Positions 30,193-44,146 of a stretch of 64,000 bases of DNA are shown here, in pieces (the stretch's first letter is position 1; each line of letters opens with the position of its first letter). The DNA is from Salinimonas chungwhensis DSM 16280 (GTDB lineage Bacteria; Pseudomonadota; Gammaproteobacteria; Enterobacterales; Alteromonadaceae), in the NCBI RefSeq assembly GCF_000378185.1, contig NZ_KB899381.1:120772-184771 (forward strand), written 5' to 3'. The translations under genes and the position numbers were made by a program. The notes under the pieces were generated by a model. The model did not search any database. It was not told where the DNA came from and saw only the letters and a list, made by a program, of their open reading frames with translations.

Positions 30193-30500
30193 AAAAGTCT
30201 TTCCGATCCGCTGTAGGACTTAAATATAATGGCTCGACAAAATCCGAGACCCCTAAAGTCATAGCAAAAGGTCATGGCGATCTTGCTGAGGAGATAGTCA
30301 GACTGGCGCAGGATCACGGCATACTGATTCATGAAGATCCAGCCCTGATGGAAGTCCTTTCGCAACTGGATATCGGACAGGATATACCTGAAGCCATGTA
30401 TTACACCATTGCAGAGCTTATTGCCTACGCGTACGTGTTACAGGGCAAGGTCCCGCAAAGCTGGGCCAGTTCGCTCCCTCACATCAGTGACCGGGTTTAA
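30189..30500 (+). CDS. FlhB C-terminal-domain homologue (FlhX/YlqH-like)
   Basis: Protein of 103 residues equal to the cytoplasmic C-terminal domain of FlhB/YscU export-switch proteins, without the membrane part. AVGLKYNGSTKSETPKVIAKG, split by the usual boundaries, corresponds to the A-L-x-Y region after the cleavage loop. AEEIVRLAQDHGILIHEDPALMEVLSQLDIG matches the helix-strand core, and IPEAMYYTIAELIAYAYVL the end. The autocleavage NPTH motif is absent, as in other stand-alone homologues. Overlaps the FliK-like gene by four bases; the pair probably interacts as FliK and FlhB do. Confidence 0.85.
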   Translation: MKKSFRSAVGLKYNGSTKSETPKVIAKGHGDLAEEIVRLAQDHGILIHEDPALMEVLSQLDIGQDIPEAMYYTIAELIAYAYVLQGKVPQSWASSLPHISDRV

Positions 30501-30658
30501 GCAAACCTGCTTTTCAATCTTTTTGGTCTTTTGTACGTCAGTGCAGCGTTGTGCGTTACGCTTTCAATACCTGCATCAGACACGATAGCTCCTAACACTT
30601 TTGATAAATTTCAAAACATATAACTATTTGATGAGCGTACATCATTGTTACAGACAAA

Positions 30659-30701
30659 CAAAAAACCCGCCTCAACGAATTGCTCCAGATGGCGGGTTTA
30701 T
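30659..30701 (-). terminator. Rho-independent terminator of recA
   Basis: Arms AAACCCGCC (30663-30671) and GGCGGGTTT (30691-30699) enclose a 19-base loop. Read leftward the hairpin is followed by a T run (plus-strand A 30660-30665). Lies about 40 bases past the recA stop. Confidence 0.85.
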
Positions 30702-30739
30702 CTTATTACTGCTTAATGCCTGTTTAGCTATCAGTACAC

Positions 30740-31774
30740 CTACAAGGTATCTTCAGACTCGCCTTCAGTAGCCTCTACTTTCGGCTTTTTATCCAACAAC
30801 TCTTCTCGAATTTTAGCTTCAATTTCGTTAGCAATCTCTTTGTGTTCTTTCAGGAAATTAATAACATTGGCTTTGCCCTGCCCGATTCGATCACCTTTGT
30901 AGCTGTACCACGCGCCGGCTTTATCCACCAGCTTCTGTTTTACACCCAAATCAATCAATTCGGCTTCCTTGCTGATGCCTTCGCCATAACGAATCATAAA
31001 TTCAGCCTGCTTGAACGGTGGAGCAACTTTGTTTTTCACCACCTTCACACGGGTTTCATTTCCGACAACTTCATCACCTTCTTTCACTGCGCCGATGCGG
31101 CGAATATCCAGACGAACAGAAGAGTAGAATTTTAGTGCATTACCACCGGTTGTTGTTTCAGGATTACCGAACATCACACCAATTTTCATACGAATCTGGT
31201 TGATAAAAATGCACATGGTGTTCGAACGTTTGATATTCGCAGTCAGTTTGCGCAGTGCCTGAGACATCAATCGCGCCTGTAAACCAACATGAGAATCGCC
31301 CATCTCGCCTTCAATTTCAGCTTTTGGCGTCAGCGCGGCAACAGAGTCAACCACGACCACATCAACAGCGCCTGAGCGCACTAGCATGTCGCAAATCTCC
31401 AGCGCCTGCTCACCGGTATCTGGTTGAGATACCAGTAAATCATCGATATCGACACCTAGTTTTTCAGCATAAATAGGGTCAAGGGCATGCTCAGCATCCA
31501 CAAACGCACAGGTTTTGCCTTTTTTCTGCGCCTCAGCAATAACCTGCAATGTCAGGGTGGTCTTACCCGAGGACTCCGGCCCATAAATTTCGACAACCCG
31601 GCCACACGGTAATCCCCCTATGCCCAGCGCAATATCAATACTTAACGAGCCGGTTGAAACCGCTTCGATATCCATTGTCTGGTTGTCGCCCAGTCGCATG
31701 ATTGCACCTTTACCAAACTGCTTTTCAATCTGGCCAAGAGCGGCTGTTAGCGCTTTAGATTTGTTATCGTCCAC
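30740..31774 (-). CDS. recA: Recombinase RecA
   Basis: DNA strand-exchange protein and LexA co-protease, 344 residues. Walker [10 protein letters not shown] is near residue 66, and [20 protein letters not shown] and the DNA-binding loops are standard. I set the start at GTG 31774 ([20 protein letters not shown]), with AGAGGAAG six bases upstream; the ATG at 31816 would add 14 unrelated residues. A LexA box lies between its -35 and -10 elements, and a terminator follows. recX, usually next downstream, is missing here; the following gene is convergent. Confidence 0.98.
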   Translation of the reverse strand: MDDNKSKALTAALGQIEKQFGKGAIMRLGDNQTMDIEAVSTGSLSIDIALGIGGLPCGRVVEIYGPESSGKTTLTLQVIAEAQKKGKTCAFVDAEHALDPIYAEKLGVDIDDLLVSQPDTGEQALEICDMLVRSGAVDVVVVDSVAALTPKAEIEGEMGDSHVGLQARLMSQALRKLTANIKRSNTMCIFINQIRMKIGVMFGNPETTTGGNALKFYSSVRLDIRRIGAVKEGDEVVGNETRVKVVKNKVAPPFKQAEFMIRYGEGISKEAELIDLGVKQKLVDKAGAWYSYKGDRIGQGKANVINFLKEHKEIANEIEAKIREELLDKKPKVEATEGESEDTL

Positions 31775-31869
31775 AAGTACTTCCTCTGAAGTGTAGCAGT
31801 GGCTTGATCTACGCATGAACCGACGGGCCCACTGGCGCTACCACGCTATGACTGATTAATTGCGGGCAT

Positions 31870-31897
31870 TTTATACTGTATAACCATACAGTTTCAA
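31870..31897 (-). promoter_or_regulatory. recA promoter with embedded LexA (SOS) box
   Basis: Read leftward: -35 TTGAAA (31897-31892), then the 16-base spacer CTGTATGGTTATACAG (31891-31876), then -10 TATAAA (31875-31870). The spacer is exactly a CTGT-N8-ACAG LexA operator, so LexA binding would block polymerase. This is the classical SOS arrangement and is visible directly. Confidence 0.93.
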
Positions 31898-31921
31898 GTG
31901 CCCGTACGAATTTTCTTTACG

Positions 31922-32452
31922 CTACAAAGCTTCCTGATAATTTTCAACTAGCCAGTCGTGCAGGTATTGCAACGCAAATGCGACAGCCTGACTGCGCACG
32001 GAATCCCTGTCGCCGTCAAAAATCTGTTTAACCGTAACAATCTGGTCCGACAGATAAAAGCCGAACCAGACCGTGCCCACTGGCTTAGCCTCACTGCCGC
32101 CGCCGGGGCCGGCGATACCGCTAATACTTACGCCCACATTCGCGCCGGTGCGCTTCGCAATGCCCTGAACCATCGCTTCCACGCAACGCTGGGACACAGC
32201 GCCGTCATTAAGTAATACCGACGCCTCCACCCCAAGCAAGGTTTGTTTGGCCGTATTGGAATAGGTTACAAAAGATTGTTCGAACCAGTTAGAGCTGCCG
32301 GCAACTGAGGTAAACGCAAACGCCAGCCCGCCTCCGGTACACGACTCTGCGCAGCTTATCGTAAGCCCGTTAGCAGTTAACAGCTGACCAATTCGTGTTA
32401 TGATCTGCTGGCTTTGCGAGGCCACAGAAACGGTTGAAAAAGTCTGACCCAT
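31922..32452 (-). CDS. pncC: Nicotinamide-nucleotide amidase (CinA C-terminal type)
   Basis: Protein of 176 residues corresponding to the CinA C-terminal amidase, which converts NMN to nicotinic acid mononucleotide in pyridine-nucleotide salvage. Diagnostic stretches are [19 protein letters not shown] near residue 33, [33 protein letters not shown] and VGTVWFG. The N-terminal molybdopterin-like domain of long CinA is absent, as in E. coli PncC. The ATG at 32452 is preferred to the TTG at 32470. Placed directly upstream of recA, a conserved gammaproteobacterial arrangement, but recA has its own promoter in between. Confidence 0.92.
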   Translation of the reverse strand: MGQTFSTVSVASQSQQIITRIGQLLTANGLTISCAESCTGGGLAFAFTSVAGSSNWFEQSFVTYSNTAKQTLLGVEASVLLNDGAVSQRCVEAMVQGIAKRTGANVGVSISGIAGPGGGSEAKPVGTVWFGFYLSDQIVTVKQIFDGDRDSVRSQAVAFALQYLHDWLVENYQEAL

Positions 32453-32552
32453 ATCAATAATACATAGCAATATTTTGTTTGTTGTCAGTGTACCATTTCA
32501 GCAGCAACAGCACATCTTTGGTACAGCAGTAAACGTTATTATCGAGGCACTT

Positions 32553-35120
32553 TTGGAATCACATACGCCAATGATGCGCCAATATCTTAATATAAAGGCG
32601 CAGCATCCTAATATTCTTCTTTTTTATCGCATGGGCGATTTCTACGAATTGTTCTATGATGATGCCCGGCGCGCAGCCCAGCTGCTGGATATATCACTTA
32701 CAGCCCGCGGCAAATCAGGTGGCGACCCAATCCCGATGGCCGGCGTCCCGTTTCATGCCGTGGAAAACTATCTGGCCAGACTGGTCAAAATGGGCGAATC
32801 CGTAGCGATTTGTGAACAGGTAGGCGATCCCGCTACCAGTAAAGGCCCGGTAGAAAGACAAGTACAGCGGATTGTAACGCCTGGTACGGTGACCGATGAA
32901 GCCTTATTGGAAGAACGCCGGGATAATGTGCTGGCTGCGGTAAGCGGCACCGCTGAGCTATATGGTCTGGCGACGCTGGATGTCAGCAGCGGCCGCTTTG
33001 TGGTTGCCGAATATCTGGGTGATGAAGCGCTACTGGCTGAACTGCAACGTGTTAACCCTGCTGAACTGCTTTATCCGGAAGGCTTTTCAGGTATTGCCTT
33101 GATAGAAAAGCGAAAAGGCATTCGACGGCGTCCGGAATGGGAATTTGACCACGATACTGCCGTTGATCAGCTAAACAGCCAGTTTAATACCCGGGCTCTT
33201 AAGGGCTTTGGTGTCGATGATCTCAAACAGGGGTTGGGCAGTGCCGGCTGCGTTTTGCAGTACGTCAAAGATACTCAGCGTACCGCTTTGCCACACATTA
33301 CGGCAATTCAAAAAGATGCCCAGGAGACCCGAGTACAGCTGGACGCCGCCACCCGGCGCAATCTTGAAATTACGCAAAACATGGGCGGTAATCAGGAACA
33401 TACTCTGTTTAGTGTGCTCGATACCACTGCCACAGCAATGGGCAGTCGTATGCTCCAGCGTTATCTGCACTCGCCCATTACAGACCGTCACGAACTTAAT
33501 AGCCGTCAGGATGCCATAGCGGCACTACTTTCAGCGCCTGATAATGATATTGCTGAACAGTTAAAGCAAATAGGGGATATTGAACGCATTATGGCGCGGC
33601 TGGCACTTCGCTCTGCCCGCCCCAGAGATTTTGCCCGGCTTCGAAATGCATTCAATGCACTGCCTGCGCTGCGCGAAGCCCTTAAGCCGTTCAACAGTGC
33701 GCTACTCAACACCCTGATTGATGAAATTGGCACTTTTGATGACCTTCAGGCGCTGCTCAATAACGCTATTGTGGATAATCCTCCCGTGGTGATTCGCGAT
33801 GGCGGCGTTATTGCTTCCGGGTATAATCAGGAACTGGATGAGCTGAGAGATTTATCTCAGGGGGCATCGGATTATCTGCAGGCGATGGAGTCCCGGGAAC
33901 GGGATAGAACGGGGATCAGTACGCTCAAGGTTGGCTATAATCGGGTGCACGGTTTCTTTATTGAAATCAGTCGCGCCCAGAGTGCACAGGCCCCGGCAGA
34001 GTATATTCGCCGGCAAACCCTGAAAAATACTGAACGCTACATTACGCCTGAACTTAAAGAGCACGAAGATAAGGTCCTGACCAGTCAAAGTCGCGCGCTG
34101 GCTTTGGAAAAACAATTATATGAAAGCTTATTTGACCATTTCCATCCCTACCTCAATGCATTAATTAATTCCGCTGCGGCCCTGGCAAAACTCGACGTCA
34201 TTCAGGCATTGGCAGAGCGTGCTGAGGCACTGGAGCTGTATCGCCCGGTTTTCACTGAAGCCCGTGGCATCAGTTATGAAGCAGGGCGTCACCCGGTCGT
34301 CGAAAGTGTTATGAGCGACCCCTTTATCGCCAATCCGCTGACCTTAACCAACGATCAAAGTATGCTGGTGATCACCGGCCCCAATATGGGCGGAAAGTCG
34401 ACCTACATGCGCCAGACCGCGCTTATTGTGCTGATGGCGTATATTGGTAGCTTCGTGCCGGCACAAAATGCGCAGATCGGTAAAGTGGACCGTATCTTTA
34501 CCCGAATCGGCGCTTCAGATGATCTGGCTTCCGGCCGTTCCACCTTCATGGTGGAGATGACTGAAACAGCCAATATCCTGCATAATGCCACAGAGCACTC
34601 ACTGGTTTTAATGGATGAAATAGGTCGGGGCACAAGTACTTATGACGGGCTTTCTCTGGCGTGGGCCTGTGCCCATTTTCTGGCTAGCAAAATTCAGGCA
34701 TATACATTGTTTGCCACCCACTATTTTGAGCTGACACAGCTTCCAACACATCTGCCGGGTGTGGTAAATGTGCATCTGGACGCCGTGGAACATGATGAAG
34801 CAATCCGTTTTATGCATACTGTAGAGGCCGGCGCAGCCAGTCGAAGTTATGGTTTGCAGGTAGCCATGCTGGCCGGTGTACCCAAAACGGTTATTCATGC
34901 TGCTAAAGTGAAGCTCAAAGAACTGGAAAGCAGTAATGATGTAGTCGCCGAGATACCGCAACCAGGCGCCGCCACACAAGCATCGCTGGATCTGGAACCT
35001 GAGCCGGAAAAAGCGCCGGATGATATCGCTCAGGCGCTGGCCGCAATAGAGCCGGATGAACTGACTCCCCGTCAGGCACTGGATTTACTTTACACCCTTA
35101 AACGCCTGCAAAACAGCTGA
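32553..35120 (+). CDS. mutS: DNA mismatch repair protein MutS
   Basis: Mismatch-recognition ATPase of 855 residues, near the 853 of E. coli. The mismatch-contact motif FYELF follows [13 protein letters not shown] near residue 35. Walker A is GPNMGGKST near residue 609, and [20 protein letters not shown] is the MutS signature. The C-terminal tetramerisation region is present. I set the start at TTG 32553, with GAGG five bases upstream, giving [12 protein letters not shown]; longer frames back to 32475 run towards divergent pncC and would add ~26 residues not seen in MutS. Confidence 0.96.
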   Translation: MESHTPMMRQYLNIKAQHPNILLFYRMGDFYELFYDDARRAAQLLDISLTARGKSGGDPIPMAGVPFHAVENYLARLVKMGESVAICEQVGDPATSKGPVERQVQRIVTPGTVTDEALLEERRDNVLAAVSGTAELYGLATLDVSSGRFVVAEYLGDEALLAELQRVNPAELLYPEGFSGIALIEKRKGIRRRPEWEFDHDTAVDQLNSQFNTRALKGFGVDDLKQGLGSAGCVLQYVKDTQRTALPHITAIQKDAQETRVQLDAATRRNLEITQNMGGNQEHTLFSVLDTTATAMGSRMLQRYLHSPITDRHELNSRQDAIAALLSAPDNDIAEQLKQIGDIERIMARLALRSARPRDFARLRNAFNALPALREALKPFNSALLNTLIDEIGTFDDLQALLNNAIVDNPPVVIRDGGVIASGYNQELDELRDLSQGASDYLQAMESRERDRTGISTLKVGYNRVHGFFIEISRAQSAQAPAEYIRRQTLKNTERYITPELKEHEDKVLTSQSRALALEKQLYESLFDHFHPYLNALINSAAALAKLDVIQALAERAEALELYRPVFTEARGISYEAGRHPVVESVMSDPFIANPLTLTNDQSMLVITGPNMGGKSTYMRQTALIVLMAYIGSFVPAQNAQIGKVDRIFTRIGASDDLASGRSTFMVEMTETANILHNATEHSLVLMDEIGRGTSTYDGLSLAWACAHFLASKIQAYTLFATHYFELTQLPTHLPGVVNVHLDAVEHDEAIRFMHTVEAGAASRSYGLQVAMLAGVPKTVIHAAKVKLKELESSNDVVAEIPQPGAATQASLDLEPEPEKAPDDIAQALAAIEPDELTPRQALDLLYTLKRLQNS

Positions 35121-35163
35121 ACCGTGCCGTCGCCGGATGCTCCTTTTTACTTACCATAAATAA

Positions 35164-36924
<1,761 letters not shown>

Positions 36925-36971
36925 TTTCTAATTAAGGAGTGCACAGTGAATTGGCACTCCGCCAACGTTGA

Positions 36972-38273
<1,302 letters not shown>

Positions 38274-38281
38274 AGACTTTT

Positions 38282-38310
38282 TAGGGCCGGCGCAGTAGCG
38301 ACCGGCCCTA
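38282..38310 (+). terminator. Inverted repeat after eno
   Basis: TAGGGCCGG (38282-38290) pairs with CCGGCCCTA (38302-38310) around an 11-base loop. CTTCCTGTT follows, only mildly T-rich, so termination is probable but not certain. Confidence 0.6.
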
Positions 38311-38355
38311 CTTCCTGTTAGGTTAAGCCTATCACTTACCACTACCTGCACATCT

Positions 38356-39030
38356 ATGGCCTCAGGCTTGGACTCCAACCAGACAAACTTTTTTGTTCAG
38401 CGCAATGAGCTGGATACCACCCCCGCCCACTTTGCCGAAATTTGCACCGCACTTTATGAGCGCGAACTGCTTAATTTGGCCCTGTCACTGCCTGATGATA
38501 AACGTCTGACGCAGCAAAAAATACGTGGTCTTTCACATCATATCCGGCGGGCTGCACATTTTATGGCGCGACAAAAACCACCATTAACTCTGGATAGCCA
38601 TAATGCAGCATGGCTGGCTAAGCAACCCGGTAAATGCCCCGCCAGTAAAGTCACAGAACAGGACACCCAGACGTGGCTGAAACAGTACGCCACCCCGGGA
38701 CTGGTGACCTGCGTGCTGGTCGCAAATTATGATGCTGTGCATATCGAACTGGACTCCATCGATCGTGTCCTCATGAATGAAGGGTTGGTACACGTCAACA
38801 AATATCGCTGGTTTACATTTCAGGGCGACGCAAAAGATGGCTCTACAGAATACTCATCGCTACGCGTGATAAAACCGACTAAGGCATTAGTTACAGCGGC
38901 TTGTTGCGGCCACAGATGGAATCATCGCGGCAAAATGAGCCCTCGCACGCTGACGTTACGCGAACTTTTGTTAGCCACGACATTAGACTGGAAATATTTT
39001 CGTCGTCCGGTAAATGCGGAACTGGACTGA
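38356..39030 (+). CDS. Unknown cytosolic protein between eno and leu
   Basis: Protein of 224 residues I do not recognise. It is basic, without signal peptide or membrane segment. The N-terminal part is helical (HFAEICTALYERELLNLALSL), with an arginine/histidine-rich stretch GLSHHIRRAAHFMARQK near residue 56. The C-terminal part looks mixed alpha/beta: LVTCVLVANYDAVHIELDS, then TKALVTAACCGHRWNHRGK with a Cys-Cys-Gly-His run. That run could bind metal but does not fit a known finger. Codon use looks like its neighbours, so it appears resident. A possible nucleic-acid link is only a guess from the basic composition. Confidence 0.65.
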   Translation: MASGLDSNQTNFFVQRNELDTTPAHFAEICTALYERELLNLALSLPDDKRLTQQKIRGLSHHIRRAAHFMARQKPPLTLDSHNAAWLAKQPGKCPASKVTEQDTQTWLKQYATPGLVTCVLVANYDAVHIELDSIDRVLMNEGLVHVNKYRWFTFQGDAKDGSTEYSSLRVIKPTKALVTAACCGHRWNHRGKMSPRTLTLRELLLATTLDWKYFRRPVNAELD

Positions 39031-39099
39031 CCAATCATGCTTTTTCGAACAAATCAACCGATATTAAAAAATTATACTAGCGATTAATGTAAACAAAGG

Positions 39100-39128
39100 T
39101 TGACCTTGCCTGGCCGACTGGTTACATT
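39100..39128 (+). promoter_or_regulatory. leu operon sigma-70 promoter
   Basis: TTGACC (39100-39105), a 17-base spacer, and TACATT (39123-39128). Both hexamers are close to consensus and spacing is ideal. The expected start near 39135 precedes the leader peptide by about 30 bases. Confidence 0.85.
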
Positions 39129-39164
39129 GATGAACACATTCTGGTCAGGCAAAAAATTCAGATT

Positions 39165-39224
39165 ATGATTTTATCGCGCCTTCTTACACTTCTACTCCTC
39201 ATGGCAGCAAGACTGCACGGGTAG
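39165..39224 (+). CDS. leuL: leu operon leader peptide
   Basis: Nineteen-codon open frame MILSRLLTLLLLMAARLHG between the leu promoter and an intrinsic terminator. Eight of its 19 codons are leucine, four of them consecutive at 39189-39200. Slow translation at these codons when charged leucine tRNA is short would let the RNA avoid the attenuator downstream. This is the same logic as leuL of enterobacteria, with a different peptide sequence. It has no other plausible function. The upstream ribosome site is weak. Confidence 0.88.
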   Translation: MILSRLLTLLLLMAARLHG

Positions 39225-39248
39225 ATAGCGACCAGCGAATTTCTACAT

Positions 39249-39279
39249 AAACCCGTGCCACAGGCGCGGGTTTTTTTTT
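39249..39279 (+). terminator. leu attenuator
   Basis: ACCCGTGCC (39251-39259) pairs with GGCGCGGGT (39263-39271), including one G-U pair, with a three-base loop, then nine T from 39271. It lies between the leader peptide and leuA, so it would end transcription when leucine is plentiful. Confidence 0.9.
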
Positions 39280-39309
39280 ACGTAACTATTTACCCAGCGA
39301 GAGGATGCT

Positions 39310-40869
39310 ATGACGAATCAGGTAAAAATCTTTGATACGACACTTCGCGATGGTGAACAGGCATTACCTGCAAGTTTAAGTGGCAAAGAAAAACTTCAGA
39401 TTGCGCTGGCACTGGAGCGGCTGGGCGTAGATGTTATTGAAGCCGGCTTTCCGGTCTCGTCTCCGGGTGATTTTGATTCGGTACGTACGATTGCCCGGGA
39501 GATAAAAAACGCCACCGTCTGTGGCCTGGCCCGCGCAGTAACCGCCGATATTGATGCCTGCGGCAAAGCACTGAGTGTGGCCGACAATTTCCGAATCCAT
39601 ACCTTTATCGCCACGTCAGACATCCATGTGGGAACAAAGCTGCGTAAGTCTCAGGATGAGGTAGTAGATATGGCTGTAGCAGCAGTCAAACAGGCCCGCC
39701 ACTATACTGACGATGTTGAATTTTCCTGTGAAGATGCCGGCCGTACTCACATCGATTATCTGTGCCGGATGGTAGAGGCTGCCATTAGTGCTGGTGCCTC
39801 CACCGTTAATATTCCCGATACCGTTGGCTACACTACCCCTTCGGAATTCGGCGCGATAATTAAACAGCTTTTCAACCGGGTCCCGAATATCGATCAGGCA
39901 ATCATCAGTGTGCACTGCCATAACGATCTCGGGCTCGCTGTAGCTAACTCACTGGCGGCGATTGAACAAGGTGCCAGGCAGGTTGAGTGTACCATTAACG
40001 GTATTGGCGAGCGGGCAGGTAATTGTGCCCTGGAAGAAATTGCCATGATTCTGCAAACCCGCCAGGAAATGCTTGGCTTGCATACTGCAATAGAGTCAAC
40101 CGAAATTTCCAGAACCTCAAAGCTGGTCAGCCAGCTATGTAATATGCCCGTGCAGGCAAATAAGGCCATCGTGGGCGCCAATGCGTTCAGTCACTCGTCG
40201 GGAATTCATCAGGATGGTGTGCTAAAAGCACTAAATACCTATGAAATCATGACGCCAGAAAGTGTGGGGATCAATAAAAACAATCTGAATCTCACGTCGC
40301 GCTCCGGACGCCATGTCATCAAACACCGCTTAAAAGAGCTTGGTTATGCCCTGCAGGATTATAACCTGGAAGCTGTTTATGCAGACTTTCTGAAGCTCGC
40401 AGATGCCAAAGGTACGGTCTATGACTACGATTTAGAAGCATTATTGTTTTTTGACCAACAAAAACATGAAGAAGCGCATTACCAACTGCTTTATCTGCAA
40501 GCGAATAGTGGCCGTGAAATTATTCCCAGTGCCACGGTTAAGATGCAAGTAGGCAATACTGAAATTACCCGGGCGGCCACCGGAAACGGACCAGTGGATG
40601 CAGCTTATGAAGCAATCATGGATATTCTTGGTCACCCGGACATTGATATTGTTGATTTCACGCTTGACTCTAAGGGTGAAGGTGCTGATGCACTCGCTCA
40701 GGTCAGTGTAATTGCAGAATATAAAGGCCGTCGCTTTCACGGTATCGGGCTGGCCACAGATATTGTAGAAGCAGGCGTAAATGCACTGATCTACGTGCTT
40801 AACAATACCCACGTAGCTGATCAGATTGATGAACATAAAATTCAACAGGAACAGGTAGCAGGAGTCTAA
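39310..40869 (+). CDS. leuA: 2-isopropylmalate synthase
   Basis: First committed enzyme of leucine synthesis, condensing acetyl-CoA with 2-oxoisovalerate; 519 residues. [10 protein letters not shown] near residue 8 and the metal-binding [17 protein letters not shown] near residue 200 identify it. The C-terminal allosteric domain (residues ~390-510) that senses leucine is present. GAGAGGATGC precedes the ATG. The stop codon abuts the leuB ATG. Expression is under the leader/attenuator immediately upstream. Confidence 0.97.
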   Translation: MTNQVKIFDTTLRDGEQALPASLSGKEKLQIALALERLGVDVIEAGFPVSSPGDFDSVRTIAREIKNATVCGLARAVTADIDACGKALSVADNFRIHTFIATSDIHVGTKLRKSQDEVVDMAVAAVKQARHYTDDVEFSCEDAGRTHIDYLCRMVEAAISAGASTVNIPDTVGYTTPSEFGAIIKQLFNRVPNIDQAIISVHCHNDLGLAVANSLAAIEQGARQVECTINGIGERAGNCALEEIAMILQTRQEMLGLHTAIESTEISRTSKLVSQLCNMPVQANKAIVGANAFSHSSGIHQDGVLKALNTYEIMTPESVGINKNNLNLTSRSGRHVIKHRLKELGYALQDYNLEAVYADFLKLADAKGTVYDYDLEALLFFDQQKHEEAHYQLLYLQANSGREIIPSATVKMQVGNTEITRAATGNGPVDAAYEAIMDILGHPDIDIVDFTLDSKGEGADALAQVSVIAEYKGRRFHGIGLATDIVEAGVNALIYVLNNTHVADQIDEHKIQQEQVAGV

Positions 40870-41964
<1,095 letters not shown>

Positions 41965-41969
41965 TCACT

Positions 41970-43373
41970 ATGGCTAAAACCCTTTACGAAAAAGTTTTTG
42001 ATGCGCATGTCATTGATACCATAGACGGCGATAGTTTGCTGTACATTGACCGGCATTTAATTCATGAAGTTACCTCGCCCCAGGCCTTCGCCGGACTGGA
42101 TGAAAAGCAGCGCAAAGTCAGACGTCCTGACCGCACTATCGCCACCATGGACCATAGTATTTCCACCCGTTCTCTGGCACTGGATGCCTGTGGTCCTCAA
42201 AATGCCTTACAACTTCAGACGCTGCAAAATAATTGTGAGGCGCATGGCATTCGGCTATTTCCGGTAGGCCACCAGAAGCAGGGAATTGTGCATGTTATGG
42301 GGCCTGAACTAGGTCTCATTTCACCGGGGATGACGGTGGTTTGCGGCGATTCGCATACGGCCACTCACGGTGCGTTTGGCGCTCTGGCATTCGGCATCGG
42401 CACATCACAGGTAGAACATGTTCTGGCCACCCAGACACTGAAGCAAAGCAAAGCGAAAAGCATGCTGATTCAGGTCAATGGTAAACTCAGTCAGGGCATT
42501 ACTGCCAAAGACATTATTCTGGCAATTATTGGTAAAATCGGCCATGCCGGCGCAACCGGTTTTGTCATTGAATATGCCGGCGAGGCGATAACGTCATTGT
42601 CGATGGAGTCACGTATGACCATCTGCAATATGAGTATTGAGGCAGGTGCCAAAGCTGGCATGATCGCCCCTGATGAAATCACCTTTGATTATCTGCGCGG
42701 CCGGGAATTTTCTCCCAATGCAGATTTTGATAAAGCGACTGATTACTGGCAGTCATTACACTCGGATCCTGACGCCACCTATGACAAAGTCGTCGAGCTG
42801 CAGGCTGAAGATATCCAGCCACAGGTAACATGGGGCACCAACCCGGGGCAGGTTAGCGGTGTTTCAGAGCCCATTCCGTCGCCATCCGATTTTACCGACA
42901 GTACCGACCAGGAGAGTGCCAGAAAAGCACTTGATTATATGGGGCTTGAGGCGGGTACCTCATTGGATAGCGTAGCGATTAGTCACGTTTTTATCGGGTC
43001 CTGTACCAATGGTCGTATTGAGGATTTACGTGCGGCCGCGGCTATCGCTCGCCATGGTAAGGTAAATGCCAGTGTTAGCGCTATTGTGGTACCGGGGTCA
43101 GCAGCGGTAAAACGCCAGGCAGAAGAAGAAGGCCTGGATAAAATTTTTACCCAGGCGGGTTTTGAGTGGCGACTGCCTGGTTGTTCTATGTGTTTGGGTA
43201 TGAATGATGACATTTTAACCGCGCAGGATCGGTGCGCCTCGACCAGTAACCGTAACTTTGAAGGCCGACAGGGCCGTGGTGCCAGAACACACCTGGTGAG
43301 TCCGGCGATGGCGGCAGCCGCCGCATTGCGGGGTAAGTTTACTGATGTCAGAGAATTTGGAGAGCATCAATGA
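41970..43373 (+). CDS. leuC: 3-isopropylmalate dehydratase large subunit
   Basis: Large subunit of isopropylmalate isomerase, 467 residues, carrying a [4Fe-4S] cluster. Cluster cysteines are visible in [14 protein letters not shown] and in [31 protein letters not shown] and [18 protein letters not shown] are the usual catalytic regions. Five bases separate it from leuB, and it overlaps leuD by ATGA, coupling synthesis of the two subunits. Confidence 0.97.
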   Translation: MAKTLYEKVFDAHVIDTIDGDSLLYIDRHLIHEVTSPQAFAGLDEKQRKVRRPDRTIATMDHSISTRSLALDACGPQNALQLQTLQNNCEAHGIRLFPVGHQKQGIVHVMGPELGLISPGMTVVCGDSHTATHGAFGALAFGIGTSQVEHVLATQTLKQSKAKSMLIQVNGKLSQGITAKDIILAIIGKIGHAGATGFVIEYAGEAITSLSMESRMTICNMSIEAGAKAGMIAPDEITFDYLRGREFSPNADFDKATDYWQSLHSDPDATYDKVVELQAEDIQPQVTWGTNPGQVSGVSEPIPSPSDFTDSTDQESARKALDYMGLEAGTSLDSVAISHVFIGSCTNGRIEDLRAAAAIARHGKVNASVSAIVVPGSAAVKRQAEEEGLDKIFTQAGFEWRLPGCSMCLGMNDDILTAQDRCASTSNRNFEGRQGRGARTHLVSPAMAAAAALRGKFTDVREFGEHQ

Positions 43374-43978
43374 GTATACAGCAAGGCTTTAAGGCTCACC
43401 GGGGGACCGCCTGCCCCCTTGACCAGGCTAACATCGACACCGATCAGATTATCCCCAAGCAATTTTTAACCGGTGTGACACGAACAGGCTATGGCAAGCA
43501 CTTGTTGCACGACTGGCGCTACCTTGATTTGCACGAACAGGAACCAAATCCGGATTTTGTGCTTAACCAAGCCAGGTATCAGAACGCATCGATTTTACTT
43601 ACCCGTGAAAATTTTGGTTGTGGCTCAAGCCGCGAACATGCCCCATGGGCGCTGGCTGATTATGGTTTTAAGGTTATTATCGCCACCAGCTTTGCGGATA
43701 TTTTTTATGGTAACTGCATTAACAATCAGCTGTTGCCAGTGGCACTGGACTCCGGCGTGATGGACGAATTGTTTGACTGTGTCACTACTAACCCTGAGAC
43801 ACTGATAACGGTAGACCTGCCCAGCCAGACAGTAGCGGTCAATGACCGGCAGTGGCCATTCACCATCGCTGACCATCATAAAGATAACCTTATTAAGGGA
43901 CTAGACGCAATTGGCCAGACGCTTGAAAAAGCAGTAGCTATTGAAAAATTTGAACAAAGTCAGCCGCAGTGGCTCTGA
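43370..43978 (+). CDS. leuD: 3-isopropylmalate dehydratase small subunit
   Basis: Small (swivel) subunit of isopropylmalate isomerase, 202 residues. [21 protein letters not shown] and [19 protein letters not shown] are diagnostic. Overlaps leuC by four bases and is last in the operon, followed at once by an intrinsic terminator. Confidence 0.97.
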   Translation: MSIQQGFKAHRGTACPLDQANIDTDQIIPKQFLTGVTRTGYGKHLLHDWRYLDLHEQEPNPDFVLNQARYQNASILLTRENFGCGSSREHAPWALADYGFKVIIATSFADIFYGNCINNQLLPVALDSGVMDELFDCVTTNPETLITVDLPSQTVAVNDRQWPFTIADHHKDNLIKGLDAIGQTLEKAVAIEKFEQSQPQWL

Positions 43979-43997
43979 ATTCGTTTATAATGATAAG

Positions 43998-44020
43998 CGG
44001 CGCATAAAGCGCCGTTTTTT
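43998..44020 (+). terminator. Rho-independent terminator of leuABCD
   Basis: CGGCGC (43998-44003) and GCGCCG (44009-44014) with loop ATAAA, followed by six T. Twenty bases after the leuD stop. Confidence 0.9.
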
Positions 44021-44146
44021 GTTTCTGAGCTGGCCTGAAGCAAAGGCAACCAATTGCCATTGGCCATAAAAAATTTTGTCAGTTTCAGCAACAAACCTCA
44101 CCCTATTTTTTTAAACAGGTTGTACAGGAGTGTGAAGGGAGCTTGT

